Shown here: positions 28,001-40,904 of the stretch, piece after piece
How positions within the stretch are numbered: position 1 is the stretch's first letter
How the letters are laid out: each line of letters starts with the position of its first letter
From: Phoebastria nigripes
Taxonomy: Eukaryota > Chordata > Aves > Procellariiformes > Diomedeidae
DNA: 64,000 bases
Direction of reading: 5' to 3'
Assembly (NCBI GenBank): GCA_035582835.1
Contig: JAYKAV010002464.1
Coordinates: 62,001 to 126,000, forward strand
Made by a program: the position numbers and the translations under genes
Notes under the pieces: model-generated
The model's input: only the letters and a program-made list of their open reading frames with translations
What the model was told of the DNA's origin: nothing
Databases searched by the model: none

Positions 28001-28040
28001 AGTCCACTCTAGTTTGTGCCAGTCCACTCTAGTTTGTGCC
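28001..28040. repeat. Perfect tandem duplication of 20 bp
   Basis: The unit at 28001-28020 is repeated without change at 28021-28040, and a partial third copy (AGTCC) follows. No function is suggested. Confidence 0.9.
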
Positions 28041-29981
28041 AGTCCCTGGACTTTGGCTTCCATCAGTGCCTTTTTTATTGTCCTTCACTCATCTGGAGCT
28101 CTTATTGCCTGTCAGCTGCTGCTGGAGCTTCTCTTCCCTAGTGACCTGGCATGAATGCACAGCTCACCAAAATTATCCGCAGTTTCATCAGTAACCAACA
28201 CAATAATGACAAACCAAATAGCAAGAACTTCATGACAAACCAAAGAGAGTGTAAACACTGAGAAAGAATGAAATCACGTGTTGAAATATTATCTCAGGCT
28301 CCTCTTTCTCTATATATAGAGTGACTTTTTCCAAAGTAACCAAAGAAAGCATCAGGAAAGACCTAGCCTGCAAGCTGAGATGACTGCCTTTGCATGCAAG
28401 TTGGTATACATTTCTCTTTTTTTTTCCCAAATAGAATTTTTGCAGTACATGTTTTTTTCCTTTCTGCTATTCTAAAATACCAGTTGTATAAATTAAGTAC
28501 AGAAAGAAAAGTAAATCTGAATCAGATGTGGTTAAAATAATAGTATGAGGTCATATCTGAGAGATATCAAATATCTTGCAAGGAATTACTTTTAAAAAGC
28601 AAAGAAAACTGGATTTAAAAACACATTTATATTTAATGTCTGAAACATAACAGAGGAAGACAAACCAAGGGAGTTCAGAGCTGCATGATTTTAATAGATG
28701 GAGGAGGGCTGGAAGACTGAAAAAGTCCTCCACAATAAAGAAGTTATGAATAACAAAGTATCTGAAAGATGTAGACACCAAAGGATGGAAAACAATCCTT
28801 TCCAGTCAAGGAAGTATAGGAACAGATAGCCAGAAAAGATAAAACAAAGATGTTTTTAAAAAGCAATTTTAGGATGAATATTAAGTTAAAAAAAATCTTC
28901 CTGAATTTAAAATCTATTAGACAGAAAAAGTGACCCAAGAGATGCAATAGAAAAATCAAGCAATGGTGTTATAGTACAGAATGGGGATGCTAAGAAATTT
29001 GCTGCAGGTGCGATATAAAATTTGCACTTAGCGTAGGATTTTCTTGCTGATGGGGAGTTTTGTGCTGATGTGAGGCCTTTTTTGTAGCACAAAGGATAGT
29101 GGGGTTGTCTAGTAGCAGAGACTGTGAATCTCATTTCTTCCTAGTGCTTTGACAAACAGGAGATTGTTGTCATTTAATATATGAATGTGCCAAATACCAA
29201 ATTTATTTAGAGCTGACTCCTTTGAAGCCAACAATGTTGCAACATGGATAAATTTGATGCCCATTCAAGCGATGGCATTCATCTGATTAGGAATCAGCTT
29301 GTAAATGTTTGGCAGTCATTGTTCAGCATTGCCTTTGAATATGATCTGTTCTAGAGATAGAAGTGCAGCATCATGCCATCATTGCTGGACAGAATATCAC
29401 TAGGACACTCAGTAACACAGAGCAGTGGGAGTGGGAGGGATGGGGTATGCCTGTATCACAGTACTGTATTGTGGGGGTATTCCTAAGCCTCCTATCAGAT
29501 ACAGTTCTAAGAAAGGGTGAATAAACTATGAAACTAGGAATGCCCTTCAATCCCCAAATGTTTATCTAGTCACAGCCAAGTCACTGAGCAAAATATTCAT
29601 TTAGGTGAGATAACAAGTGGGAAAGGAGAAGGAGGAAGGACAAACAGATGGAAATCATGCACATAATGCTTGCACATTGCACCATGCTCCCGCAACTAGT
29701 TACCCTATGATAGTGCAGATTAAGATGCCCAAAGCTGAAGATTGAAGCACTGAAGTGTGTACTTTGGTTCTGGGAGACAGCTACGAGCTTTGTCTCTCCT
29801 CAAATTTCTCACTATCCTGTGCTTTAGCAGCTGTGGTCTTCTATTGCACTCTGCGCTGGCTCCTTGGTCTCAGAGGAGGCAGGTGCATGACATTGCTCAA
29901 GCTGTAAGAGTTCCTGAAGGTAAAACAGGACATGTCTGAACAGCTATACTAGCTTTGTTTGCTGTTTTTATTTCCTGCCAG

Positions 29982-32900
29982 AAAATGAGCTACAATCTCT
30001 TCCTCCTGGCTTTTGTCCTGGGCATTGGTGGAGGTTTCCAGTATGGGTTGCAGGTCTCCATTATCAATTCTCCTGCTGAGGTAAGCATGGACAGCTCAAA
30101 AAATTGAGCTACCAGCATGGATTTCAATGTTCTCATGCATTCCTGCCTCTATTTGCAATCACTAACTTTTTCACTTCTGCTCTCAAAACTAGACTTATTG
30201 TGGTTTCTTGGTTCTAAGAGTAGTGCTATTGCTCTTGTGTTTCATTGGATTTTAACTTCTGTCTGGTGTGACAGAACTGGGAAAGGGGAGGATGAGTGAT
30301 GTCTATAAAGTCAGCCATTTTCCCCTTACTGAGTTGGATAGCTCACAGGACATTCTCCTCTTTCCAGTGCTCAGGGAGTCCTTTGAACCATGTCCTTGGC
30401 CACACACACTAGGTCTAAGTGATTGTCTGTAAGGTGAAATAGGACAGGGAAGGACTGTAGCTCTAGAGCTGAGGTCAGCACTGATACCTGCAGCTGGAAA
30501 AGGAAAATGAAGGGAGGTGTTTGTCATCCTGAATGGTGCCAAGGACATTGAGCTCATTCTATCACCACATTGGGAACCCTCATCAAGAATGAGGGTGCCA
30601 CGGAGGTTATGAACAGTAGGTCAGAGAGACCCCACAATGGGCCACATCGAGGGACAAATCACTGAAGTAAGTTGAAGTCAAACCTGGATTTCACCCGAGG
30701 CATCAGACAGGATGCAGCAGGTAGACAAGACAGACAGACAGACAAGCAGGAATGGAGGGGAAGATTGGGTAGCAAAACAATCAGGGTTTAGCACATAAAC
30801 AAAAGACCAACGTGCCACCCTCTTAGTGGCACTCACTGTTGATACTTAATATTGATATATTTATCCATGATGTATTCATTGCACCTTGTTGCTAAAACAT
30901 TAACTCCAGGGATGTTAGTGGCAAAATTCCCTTCCCTTGGCTAAGATTTCAACCAAGGTGTCAATAGAAATGTATCAAAAAGACCAGTAAGTAGGTAAGA
31001 GAAGTAAAAAAGAGGTGCAATTATGCAAAAACATGTTGACTGAGTCCACTGGTTTCTGTTTTTCTTTTAAAGTACATCAAAAGTTTCATCCGTGAGACCT
31101 GGCTGAAGAGGTACAGCTCTTCTCCCAGTGAAGAGATGATTACTTTGATGTGGTCCTTTGTTGTGTCCATTTACAGTATCGGTGGGCTTCTGGGGTCCTT
31201 GTCTGCTGGATATTTGTCTGTTAGATTTGGAAGGTAGGAGTAATGATTACATTAGTCTTTCTGTTTACACCCACAACTGCAAAAATAAGTGACTGTGTCT
31301 TGGGAGAAACACTGCTTGTAAAGTGGCACTGTGAGCAGCCCAGAGCTGCTTCAGATGAAGGATCAGTTCAGTGAAGAAACAGAAGGGCAAAATCTGCCAA
31401 TGATCACAAAGAAAATCATACCCTCTCCCCTATCAATTCCAAAGCGAATCCAGTCCAGAGAAATCACATGAGGAGTGCATGCATTTTAAAGTGAATTTCA
31501 CAGACAACCGCTCACAAAGGTTGTTCTTCAGTGTAGATATTGGCTCCACTAGAGGCATCAAAAGCTTCAACTAGCTTATCAGTCCGTGACAAAGTTTTCC
31601 CACTCCATTTCCCATTTACTTCACTGGAGCTGATCTCAGAAGCCGGCACAAAGCCTTTAACCATGGTACAATTCAATGCCACTTCTGTCAGACTGAGAGT
31701 GACACATGGACAATATTTAAGGTCACATTAATTTAAATGAATTCCAGGAAGAAGGTCATGCTGTTCACCAATATCCCTGCTCTGCTGAGTGCAACTCTGA
31801 TGGGACTCAGCCGGCTGTGCGGATCCTTTGAGATGATCATCGCTGGAAGATTATTTTCTGGAGTGTGTGGAGGTAAATTAGCATTCCTACCTATGGTATT
31901 AAATAGTTGGGAGAGCAGTGACTGAGGGTCTCAAGGATTTACTAGACTGAGTATACNGATCACACATTTTTACTAAACTCTGCAGAGGGCCTGATTGCTG
32001 AATGCATTTTTAACTAAATAAGAAAACACAAACATAATTAAATTAATTATGTGTGACATCTCCATTTTTCATTCCTTTATCTTTACATCCAATGCATATA
32101 AAAAGTACTGCCAACTTGTGAAAAAGCCAAAACATGCAATATTTCAGGGGAGCATGCTCACTCAATAGAAAGCTGACCTCTGTTGTTTCTGTTGCTGCTT
32201 GTTGTGGCTGATACTGCCTTCCGTATTACAGACAAGGGAATGGTTTTCAAGATGCACAATTCTAATTTCCAGATGCCTCAGAAGGTTACATTCTGCCAGT
32301 GTTTTCGATCCCTGAGCAGTTGGATAAAGATAATACTAACCAGCGAAAAAAATTGAGAGAGGATAAGTATTAATGAATTCATTGAGCAAATGGAATATAT
32401 AGCATTTGTTAACTTGTTGGTTTCAAGCACAAAATAAGGCACATAGCATCCTGAGTAGACACTGAAATGTATAATCTGAGATTAAAGGGAACAATAGCAA
32501 TCCTGTATATGTGGCTGTAGGAAACATTGTAAGAGAAGGCCAGCCTGATGAAGAACAGGTTTCCCAGGGGAACATACTTGCTTAGTGAAATATTTAGCAA
32601 AGACACAAGGCCACGGTACTGGGAATGTGCTTCATGTCAGGCAGACACATACTCAGCAAGGTTAAAAAAGTATCATCTCAGAGCCTAACCCTATATGCCT
32701 TGCCTGTAATAGTCACCTTCAAAACACCAGACCTATGGGAGTTTGAATTGCCCTGACAGTCATTTGTCACTGCAGGTTTAGCTCTGAATATCCATCTCAT
32801 GTATGCTGGGGAATGTGCCCCACGGAAGCTCCGTGGGCTGATTGCCATAACAGCTTCTACTGCCACTGCCGTCGGAAAGTTTGTAGGATTTGCTCTGGGT

Positions 32901-35900
32901 CTCAGGTAAGGGGGTCTGAGACCTATTTTATTTCTTCTGTTATTAAAATATACGCATATGTCAATCCAAGCCTATGGACAGGAAAATCAGCAACTATTTT
33001 TAGACATGTTTTCAGGGTATCCCAGGCAGTCAGACTGAATTAGCTCAGCCCAAATTCCTGACTTATGTGAATGGGAAACAAAATTTTTAATCCTGAAGAA
33101 CAGTGTTGCTTCCTAGCAAAGACAGATAAAAATACAGATAATTAAAACCTTTAACAGATTTCAGTGGGTTTGAAAGAAATCCATCTTTTGTAAGAACTGA
33201 CCTTTAATTTTTATTTTTTTAGAAGGAGCAGGAATGTCAGTCCATCCAAACTTGCTTGAAAATACACACAAACTGGCACACCCACCCATCAAACACACAC
33301 GCAAAACCAGAAACCTATGGTGGATTCATTCCCCCCAGCACAGGCTCCTTCTGCCTGTCCTGTGCCAAAGATGGTCCATCCCATTCCCAGGCACGCGTCA
33401 TTCTGGCTACAGTGTTCTCAAAGCTGCAGGAAACTCAGCGGCTGCTATTTGGGACAGTCAGTACCAGGCTGATAACCCGTGGATCCTGTCTTCACTGTAA
33501 CTTGAGACTCTTTGGATCAGAAACAGAGGGATCAGCCACTGTGGGTTCTTTCTTCAGCGCTTGTGCTGGGATACTGTTCGTCCCGGTGGGCCTTCAGCTG
33601 TTGCAGGAGGATGCAGTTAGCCTTGCTGCACTCACCACTGAGCAACAGGTGGCAACACTGTGTAATTCGTGTGCTGCAGGCAACAGTACTCTGCTCTCCC
33701 CTTCTGCCTCCCATTGAGATTTTCATTTTTCTGGGCTGAGAAATGCTGGAGACTTCTGGGTGAGAGCTGCCAGGACACACACAGCAGGGCNGAGGGACCA
33801 TCCTGTGTCTGCATGTGCTCACATGGCCAGTGCACATGGTTACTCAGATTCTCTCGCTCTCGGTTTTGTTTCAGAGAAGTCCTCGGAGTAGATGCTCTCT
33901 GGCCTTTTCTCATGGCAGCCAATGCGCTCCCTGCCCTCGTTCAGCTTCTCACCCTCCCCTTCTTCCCAGACTCTCCCCGCTACCTGCTCATTGACAAAAA
34001 GGACAAGGAAGGGTGCATGAAAGGTAAGAAAATGGGCCACAATGCATTCATTTTAGCAAGAAGTGGAAAATACAGTAAAGCCCCACAGGAGCCTGGAAGA
34101 GAGGTACAGTTGGGAAAAAGACTCTTGGTCTTTTGGCTCTGAAACCACCTTCAGCTTTAATGAAAGACAGCCTCTTCTGTTTTGATATTAGTGCTCTCTT
34201 GGCACTAGTATTTCCCTTACCCTGTGCCAGGATCCTCCGAGGGACGTGATCACACAGAGCTTTTATTTCCATCAATACAGATTCTGCCCTGAACAGTCAG
34301 GGTGTGGATACGGTACCTTCTGGCTCTGTGTAAGAAAGGTATGCTCTTTACTGTCATGCCATATCCGTAAGCATTCCAGTTCTTCAGTAACCCTAACAGC
34401 AATTACTGACATAAACAGAGAAACAGCCATTGTGGGTTTTTAACTATCAAAAGAGAGAACTCTTTGGATGTAGACTTCTTTTTTAATGTAGGAGTCATTT
34501 TTCCTTGTCTGTGTTTCGGTGTGTGCACTAGAACTGCACCTTTAGCAGGAGGGTATTCGGGGAAGGATTGGTAAGAATTTAGGTGTGATTTACATTGAAA
34601 CACTGTAAGCAGCTATTGGCCAAAGGTGATGTCCTGATCAAGATTTATGGGTACAAATAGATAGCAATGAACTGGATCTGTATCTAATCTGAACCCAGAT
34701 CTCTAGGAAGTTCATGCAAGCAAAGAGCCTGAAGCTCAAATAAGACACACTGCAAGGCAGGAAGTAATCCTGTGAATTCATGTCTGTGCTGGTGAGCTTG
34801 GACCAGGAGTCATCTTCTCTCTCCCTCTCCTTCCAGCCGTGAAGCAGCTCTGGGGAGACGGTGACCATATGGCCGAAATAGATGACATGACGGCAGAGCA
34901 AGAAGCCATCCGTGGGGAGAAGGCTAAGAGTGTTTGTGATCTTTTTCGTGACAAAGCTGTCCGTTGGCAGCTCATCACTCTCTTCCTTGTCTCCTCATGC
35001 ATGCAGCTTATTGGCGTCAATGTGGTACGTGTGCTACTTTTCCCTGCTTTCTAGATTGCTTACAAAAGTAAGCTCTGCAACAAGTAGTAAAATGCTGACT
35101 GTAACAGTGGCTGTAAGGAGGGGATCTGTTGTTACTGTGTATTATAATCTTTCCCCATGGAAGTTTGGGACCTGGGATAANTTGAGAACTGTGTTTTAGC
35201 AAGTGTCGTCTTAAGGCATCTCTATGGATTACCCTGGTATGATAAGAGAATGGAAGGGGATAAAATAAAATCTCAAATACAGAACAAGTAAAGAACAGCA
35301 TAACCTCCTCTGGGTCTCTGAACTCCAGAATGCACTGCCCAAAATTGTTCAGCCATTTCAGTACAAACTGAGTCAGGTTTGTAATGTACACTGACAGTGC
35401 ATTTCCATACTCTCACCTCTTTGGGTTTCTTTCTAAAACCTTTAACTTTGGACTTTCTCAGATTATAGACAATTACAACATCCCAGTAATATATGTGACA
35501 GTTACTGATATATACTCTCTAATATACCTTTTCTCTGGAAATATCTCTATCTATGTTTCAGTAAATAGTATTGAATATTGGAATAGTTATTGTATAAAAT
35601 AAGCATATAGTAAAAGCATAGAAGTTTCAAAATCCAGATTAATTTTGCAAATTCAGAAAGACTTTAAGATTCATAAGACCCCTTTCTACCCCCACTAGTG
35701 CAGCAGTAACTATACCACGAAGGACCAGTAGAAATTGAGCATATTAACAGTGGAATTTCTTATGCTTTAGGAGTGCTTACATCTGGAAAAATAGNGACTA
35801 TCAAAATCACTGCAAAGGCTTAAAGATGATGTAGAAAGATAATTTAAACCGTTTGTTTAGTATGTACTGTCCACATTTCTGTATGCTCCTCATCCAAAGT

Positions 35901-38900
35901 ATGAGACACTAAAACATGTGAAAGATGTCAGATAGATACAATTATAACCTGTAACGTAAGACAAAGGCAGTGCTAAAAGCATGCAAAAAAAGAAGAAAAA
36001 GGCTGTATTTGTTACTGAGTTCAGACAGAGCTGCTAGTAAAAGCTGTTCTGCACAAATAAGCCTCGTGAAAGCATTGAGGATTAGTTACTGAAACCAGGA
36101 AGAAGATTTTCTCTTTTGTTAAGGCCTGATTATTTATTTTCTGTCAAAAAAGACAGAAGCTAGTGTAAACATGACCACATGGGTACAGCCTTCACACATT
36201 TCTATTCTTTCCAGGTTTACTTTTATGCATACAATGTCTTTATAAAGGCTGGAATCCCCCCTACTCAAACCCACTATGTCTCTCTGGGAGTTGGGATCAC
36301 CGAGATCCTCACCACAGTTCTGTGTGTAAGTGGCTTTTCAGCTGAATTTCATTCTGCTGTAATACGTGGTTCATTTCAATCTTTAGAACTACTGTAAATG
36401 GAGCTTCAGGAATCAAACTTCTGCAACAAATCAACCATAGGGCTTTGCGCTGATCACACAAAATCATCTCCACACACCCTGCAAACACGGGCATTTATAT
36501 TTAATTTATGGGAGGACGGGAGAGTCTTTCCCTCAAAATCACGACCCAGCCTGAGCCAGCCTTGGGAATCCCAGTTCCCTTCTGTAGGAAGGGCAGATGA
36601 CAGTCCCTGTGTCCACTTGTCAGTAGGACTCACAGCTGTAGGATTCACGGCAATTAACAGTGCAAGCATTTCCACTTTGCTGTCCTCCCTGGCTGTCCTT
36701 TGCCTGCAGAGTGCCACTTCAGGCCTCCTCTTCTTGGGCAATGCTCCCTGCAGCCCTGCACCTCCCCACCTTCCCCGCCTCCCTGCAGCTCCTGGTCCTG
36801 CTCAATTCCCCCCAGATGCCTTTACTCACCCTCCCAGAGGAGGTACCACATCCCAGCCCCTGACTCTTCAGAGAGCCCCTGCCTGGCTGGTGAAGGCAGC
36901 TACTGGAGCAGCTCACCAGTGCCTGCCTTTGAGGTCTGTCCTTTGGAGCTGACAGCATGTCCTCCTGGTTGCAGGGTTTCCTAATTGAGCGTGCAGGGAG
37001 GAAGACACTGCTATGGAAAAGCTACATTGTTATGGCCTTGGCTTTAGGGCTCCTCACAGTCACGCTGTCACTACAGGTAAGACCCCACTTACGCATTAGA
37101 GCTGTGTCCCGTGTTTTATTGTATGGCAGATATCATTACTATCTCCCTCCCTGCAAATCACTTTTTAGTGGGAGTAGAAGTATATTTGGGGCTAACCATC
37201 ATACTAACAGAGGTCTATTCCCAGCCATGTACATGCAGATTAAAGCCAATAGCTTTATACAACCATGATCACTGCCAAGACTATCTCCTTGTGAAGTTTC
37301 TGAAAGTAGAGGAAGGAGATGCATGTTTAACATTGACATACTTAGCAGTGATGAATATTTCTAATGGAGCTGGATAAATAAAGTTTTAATTTCTGATTTT
37401 ATTTGCTTTTCATTTCCTACCATAGGATTCCTTTTCCTGGGTACCATACTGCTCTGTTGCACTCATCTTTATTTTCATCATGAGCTTTGGCATTGGGCCA
37501 GGTTGGTATTTTCCACTGGAATGGTTTCCTGTTTCCTATATTCATTCCTTCCTCACTGCAGCCTTTAGGAGAGGTCACAGGCATAGCTGTTCCACAGTTA
37601 GCGTGAATCCCTACTCCTGATTCAGCGCAGGGGTAGATGTTCCCCTCCAGACTGTGGTAGGAGGTAAAACTTCATTTAATATTGCATTCCTACATGCCTT
37701 CCTCCTGAAAAGCCAAGCAGCACCTCAAACACTTCCAGGTCAGTTAAAACCATTAACTTATGTGGCAATATGAAGTGTGAGTTACAGAAGCATCTTGCAA
37801 AATTTCTAAACTTCCTTTTTTCTCCAACATTTTTTTCAGCTGGAGTATTATGCCCCTTGCCCACAGAAATATTTATTCAGTCATACAGACCAGCTGCTTA
37901 TGTTTTTAATGGTGCTACAAACTGGATCCAACTCTTCATCCTTGGACTTTTGTTCCCTTTCATTGTGGTAAGCGAAGAAGTAGAGTGTTTTGTTTCAGTT
38001 CAGAGGAGGTTAGACCGTTCTTGAACCCAGAGCATACTTCTCTTTTTCAACACTTCATGCAAAGGACAGAGCCCTAACTAATTGCAGTTCTGATGGCCTC
38101 TTTCTTTTTACCCAGATATCTAGTGAAAACATCGCAAAACCACAAAATGCTGCTAACTCTACACACAGTTAGAGTGTGACACTGGCAAACATGGAAGCGG
38201 TGACAGAGGCACCAATGCTGTCAAATGTCATTTGAATGTCATGTGGGGCTCCCTTCTTTTCCCCGCTTGTCCTGTATGTGCATCTCCTTTGGGGTTAACG
38301 TGGAAAATGGGCAGTCTTTTCATCAGAGATCTCACCCAGCACTAGTAAGTAGCAGGAAACTAAAGCCTTTGCAGTTTTGGACTGTGTAAGGAAGGACAGA
38401 GCTAACACACTACGTATCTTCCCCAGTCTAGCACTGACTGAGAAGGATGGAGCAGAAAGGAAGAGTAACTGAAACTCAGCACTTCTCTGAATTGTCAAGC
38501 AATGACATTCAATGTCTGCTGAGCGTATAACTTTCCTCCTTAAAACAGGAAAGGAGAATTAGTTCATCTTACCACTCGGTGCCTTTCCCCAGGTGGCAGC
38601 AAGCAGGATTTACATCAACTGAGTCCCTGACCAAGTTTTTTAGTAAATACAAAACCAGAAACTCCATATCATAAGAGAAAGAAATCTAGATCAATTTATA
38701 TGAACACATTTTGTTTCTTTCTTTCCCTATAGGAAGGTCTTGGTAGTTTCTGTTTCATCATTTTCCTGACATACTGTCTGTCCATGGCTGTCTTTGTCTT
38801 CCTGGTGATGCCAGAGACTAAAGGAAAGACCATGCTGCAGGTCATGGAGGAGTTCAACCGCCTGAACTACCGTGGAAAGAAGAGACAGCAAGCCCCACAG

Positions 38901-38939
38901 CAGAGTAACTGCTCAGTGAATATTGTTACTAGACTTTAA
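29982..38939 (+). CDS. SLC2A11-like facilitative hexose transporter (copy B, exons 2-12)
   Basis: Class II GLUT family, major facilitator superfamily. Exons: 29982-30080, 31073-31233, 31748-31872, 32776-32905, 33875-34023, 34837-35024, 36215-36325, 36975-37076, 37426-37501, 37840-37967, 38733-38939 (stop TAA). They join to 491 residues without a stop, and the first ten have the same lengths and phases as in copy A. Visible motifs: [16 protein letters not shown] (TM1), IRETWL, FGRKK between TM2 and TM3, PDSPRYLL after TM6 (Asp for the usual Glu), [14 protein letters not shown] in TM7, AGRKT before TM9, [18 protein letters not shown] in TM10 and VMPETKGKT at the end of TM12. The protein start is uncertain: exon 2 contains ATG as its second codon, and an upstream first exon is likely. 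The substrate is not readable from the sequence. Confidence 0.92.
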
Positions 38940-39599
38940 TAACAAACTCTCCACTCCATATTTTGCTCTTTTATTACTGTAGTGCCCAGAAGCCTCACTA
39001 AGCAAGAGAGAATCCATTGCTCCACAAACAGCACAAATGCATATTTTAAAAATAATCACTTCCAGTGCCGGGTGCAGGATGAACTTGATGGTTCTCTCCA
39101 ACTGCTGAAATATGAGCTGAATTAAATCCTCTGCAGAAAAAAATTAAATGCAGTGTATAAACAAATAAGATCTTTGTCAGTCCCTGCAAGTTAGCAGCTG
39201 TGTAAACTGAAAACACAGGATCTGCTATTTTTTCTTACCAATACCAGGACTCCACAGTTATTGGAGGAAGTGAGTGTGGAAGGTTCACATGTACAGCATA
39301 CTTGTGAAAATGAGAGAAAAAGAAGACAGAGCTTTCACATTGAAATTATCTGCTCCTATCAACAAGTCAGTCCTGCTGAGCTTTCCCAAAGAAGGAGCTT
39401 CAGTCCAGATGAAAAGAAGTGTTTAGCTCTTTAATCCCGTGGAAGAAGAGTACCTTGCCTATCAGTAGACAGAATTGATATGCAATGTTTCCCCCTCTTA
39501 CAATTAGACCTGAGAGCAAGTACATGGTATAGGGGCAACTAGAACTTTCTTAAGGAGCTTATGACCACACTCCCGTGACCTGCAGCATGATCTTCATCC

Positions 39600-39625
39600 T
39601 TTTTTTTTTTTGGGGGGGGGGGGGG
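39600..39625. repeat. Adjacent poly-T and poly-G runs
   Basis: About 12 T followed by about 14 G. The lengths may be unreliable because such runs are error-prone in sequencing. Confidence 0.8.
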
Positions 39626-40840
39626 AAGTCATTTCTACGTCTGAAGAAAAAAGGTGTAAAGGAGGTATAAGGTGCTGATGTAAGGGAGACACTATGCTAG
39701 AGAAGCATCCAAGCATAACCTGTCACTTCAAGCCAAACCTCTTGCTTGGTAATCAGGTACATTGCCTAGATTTTGGAGATTCTTCTATTGGGACAAACAG
39801 GGATATGTCAGCACTGAAGGAAAGCAAGAGTGAAGAAAGCAGAGCTGCAGGAAATCATGAGTGGGCTAGTCCACAGTGGGCAGGTTCTCCTTCTTCATTA
39901 GCAATGACTATGTAGCATGTCTTCACCTGGAGTTATTTCATGTCAGAGAGAAGGAACACTGGGTTTCAATGGGATTGAGTTCCCAAGAGTAACTGGTACT
40001 GATAAGACAAAAAAGAGTGGTGTCTCTCCCGGAGAACCCAATCTGTATGTCTGAGTGTTTGGTTCTCTCTCCAGGTCTCTGAATACTCCACATTTTCATT
40101 ACAAAACGTGGTAAAAAGGGCTTCATTTTTTGTATTGATTGCTATACGACGTGACACACTCCTGCTCTTCTTCATGCTTTGCAGTTTACTGATAAGGAAA
40201 TAAAAAAGCAGTGACTGGGAAAACACATCCTACTGATCATGCCTGGATTTGGTTTTCATTGATTGAAGAGTCAGGGACAGAGGAGAGCCCATCTTCTGGG
40301 AGTGTGTTGTTGGAGTCAAGGAATATTGTGTCTGTCTTGTCCTGGAAATGAGATCTTCACTACTGACTGTTGCAGATGCTGCACAATAAAATTTGCAAAA
40401 GGACCTGAATATCGAGCGGCAGTTTCTTTCACAGCCCTAAGGCTCCTGCTATTTTATCTTCACACCGTCCTCTAACAATATTTGTAGCAGTGCCAGGAGC
40501 TAATACCAAGAGCAGTGGACTTCCCCAACACAGCCATCCTTTCTATGACAATCATCATATTACAAAAAAAGCTAGACAAAGTTTATGTTTCAAGGCTGGA
40601 GGTCATGGATTGCACAATACCACAGTAAGAACCAACATACATTCCTTCTTCTGGTCAAAAATGCAGGAAAAAAAAAGAAGAAACATTTGAAGTATTTTGA
40701 AAAGAAAGGATTAGGTAAGACCTTGATTATTTTAAAAGTCTTTATTTGGTCTGGTCTTTCTCAACCTTACTGGTTCCCAGTGAGGAAGTTTTTAGTGTCT
40801 TTCTTACAAGACACTAAAACCTCATGCCCTTCTACAGCAT

Positions 40841-40904
40841 GATCTTGTCCAGCATGCCTGACTTCTTCCCTTGATCTTGTCCAGCATGCCTGACTTCTTC
40901 CCTT
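40841..40904. repeat. Perfect tandem duplication of 32 bp
   Basis: The unit starting GATCTTGTCCAGCATGCC at 40841 is repeated at 40873 and ends at 40904. The identity suggests a recent duplication. Confidence 0.9.

Larger units (their letters stand above)
25128..29981. other. Spacer between copies A and B
   Basis: No conserved coding frame is seen. It should contain the 3' UTR of copy A, and an AATAAA hexamer lies at 26431-26436, which would imply a 3' UTR of about 1.3 kb. It should also contain the promoter and first exon of copy B. Two small tandem duplications lie near 27.2 and 28.0 kb. Confidence 0.6.

Noticed and set aside
33256..33717. 153-codon plus-strand frame inside copy B intron 5
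   Set aside because: It lies between two well-supported exons of the same strand, with no family similarity and low-complexity composition.
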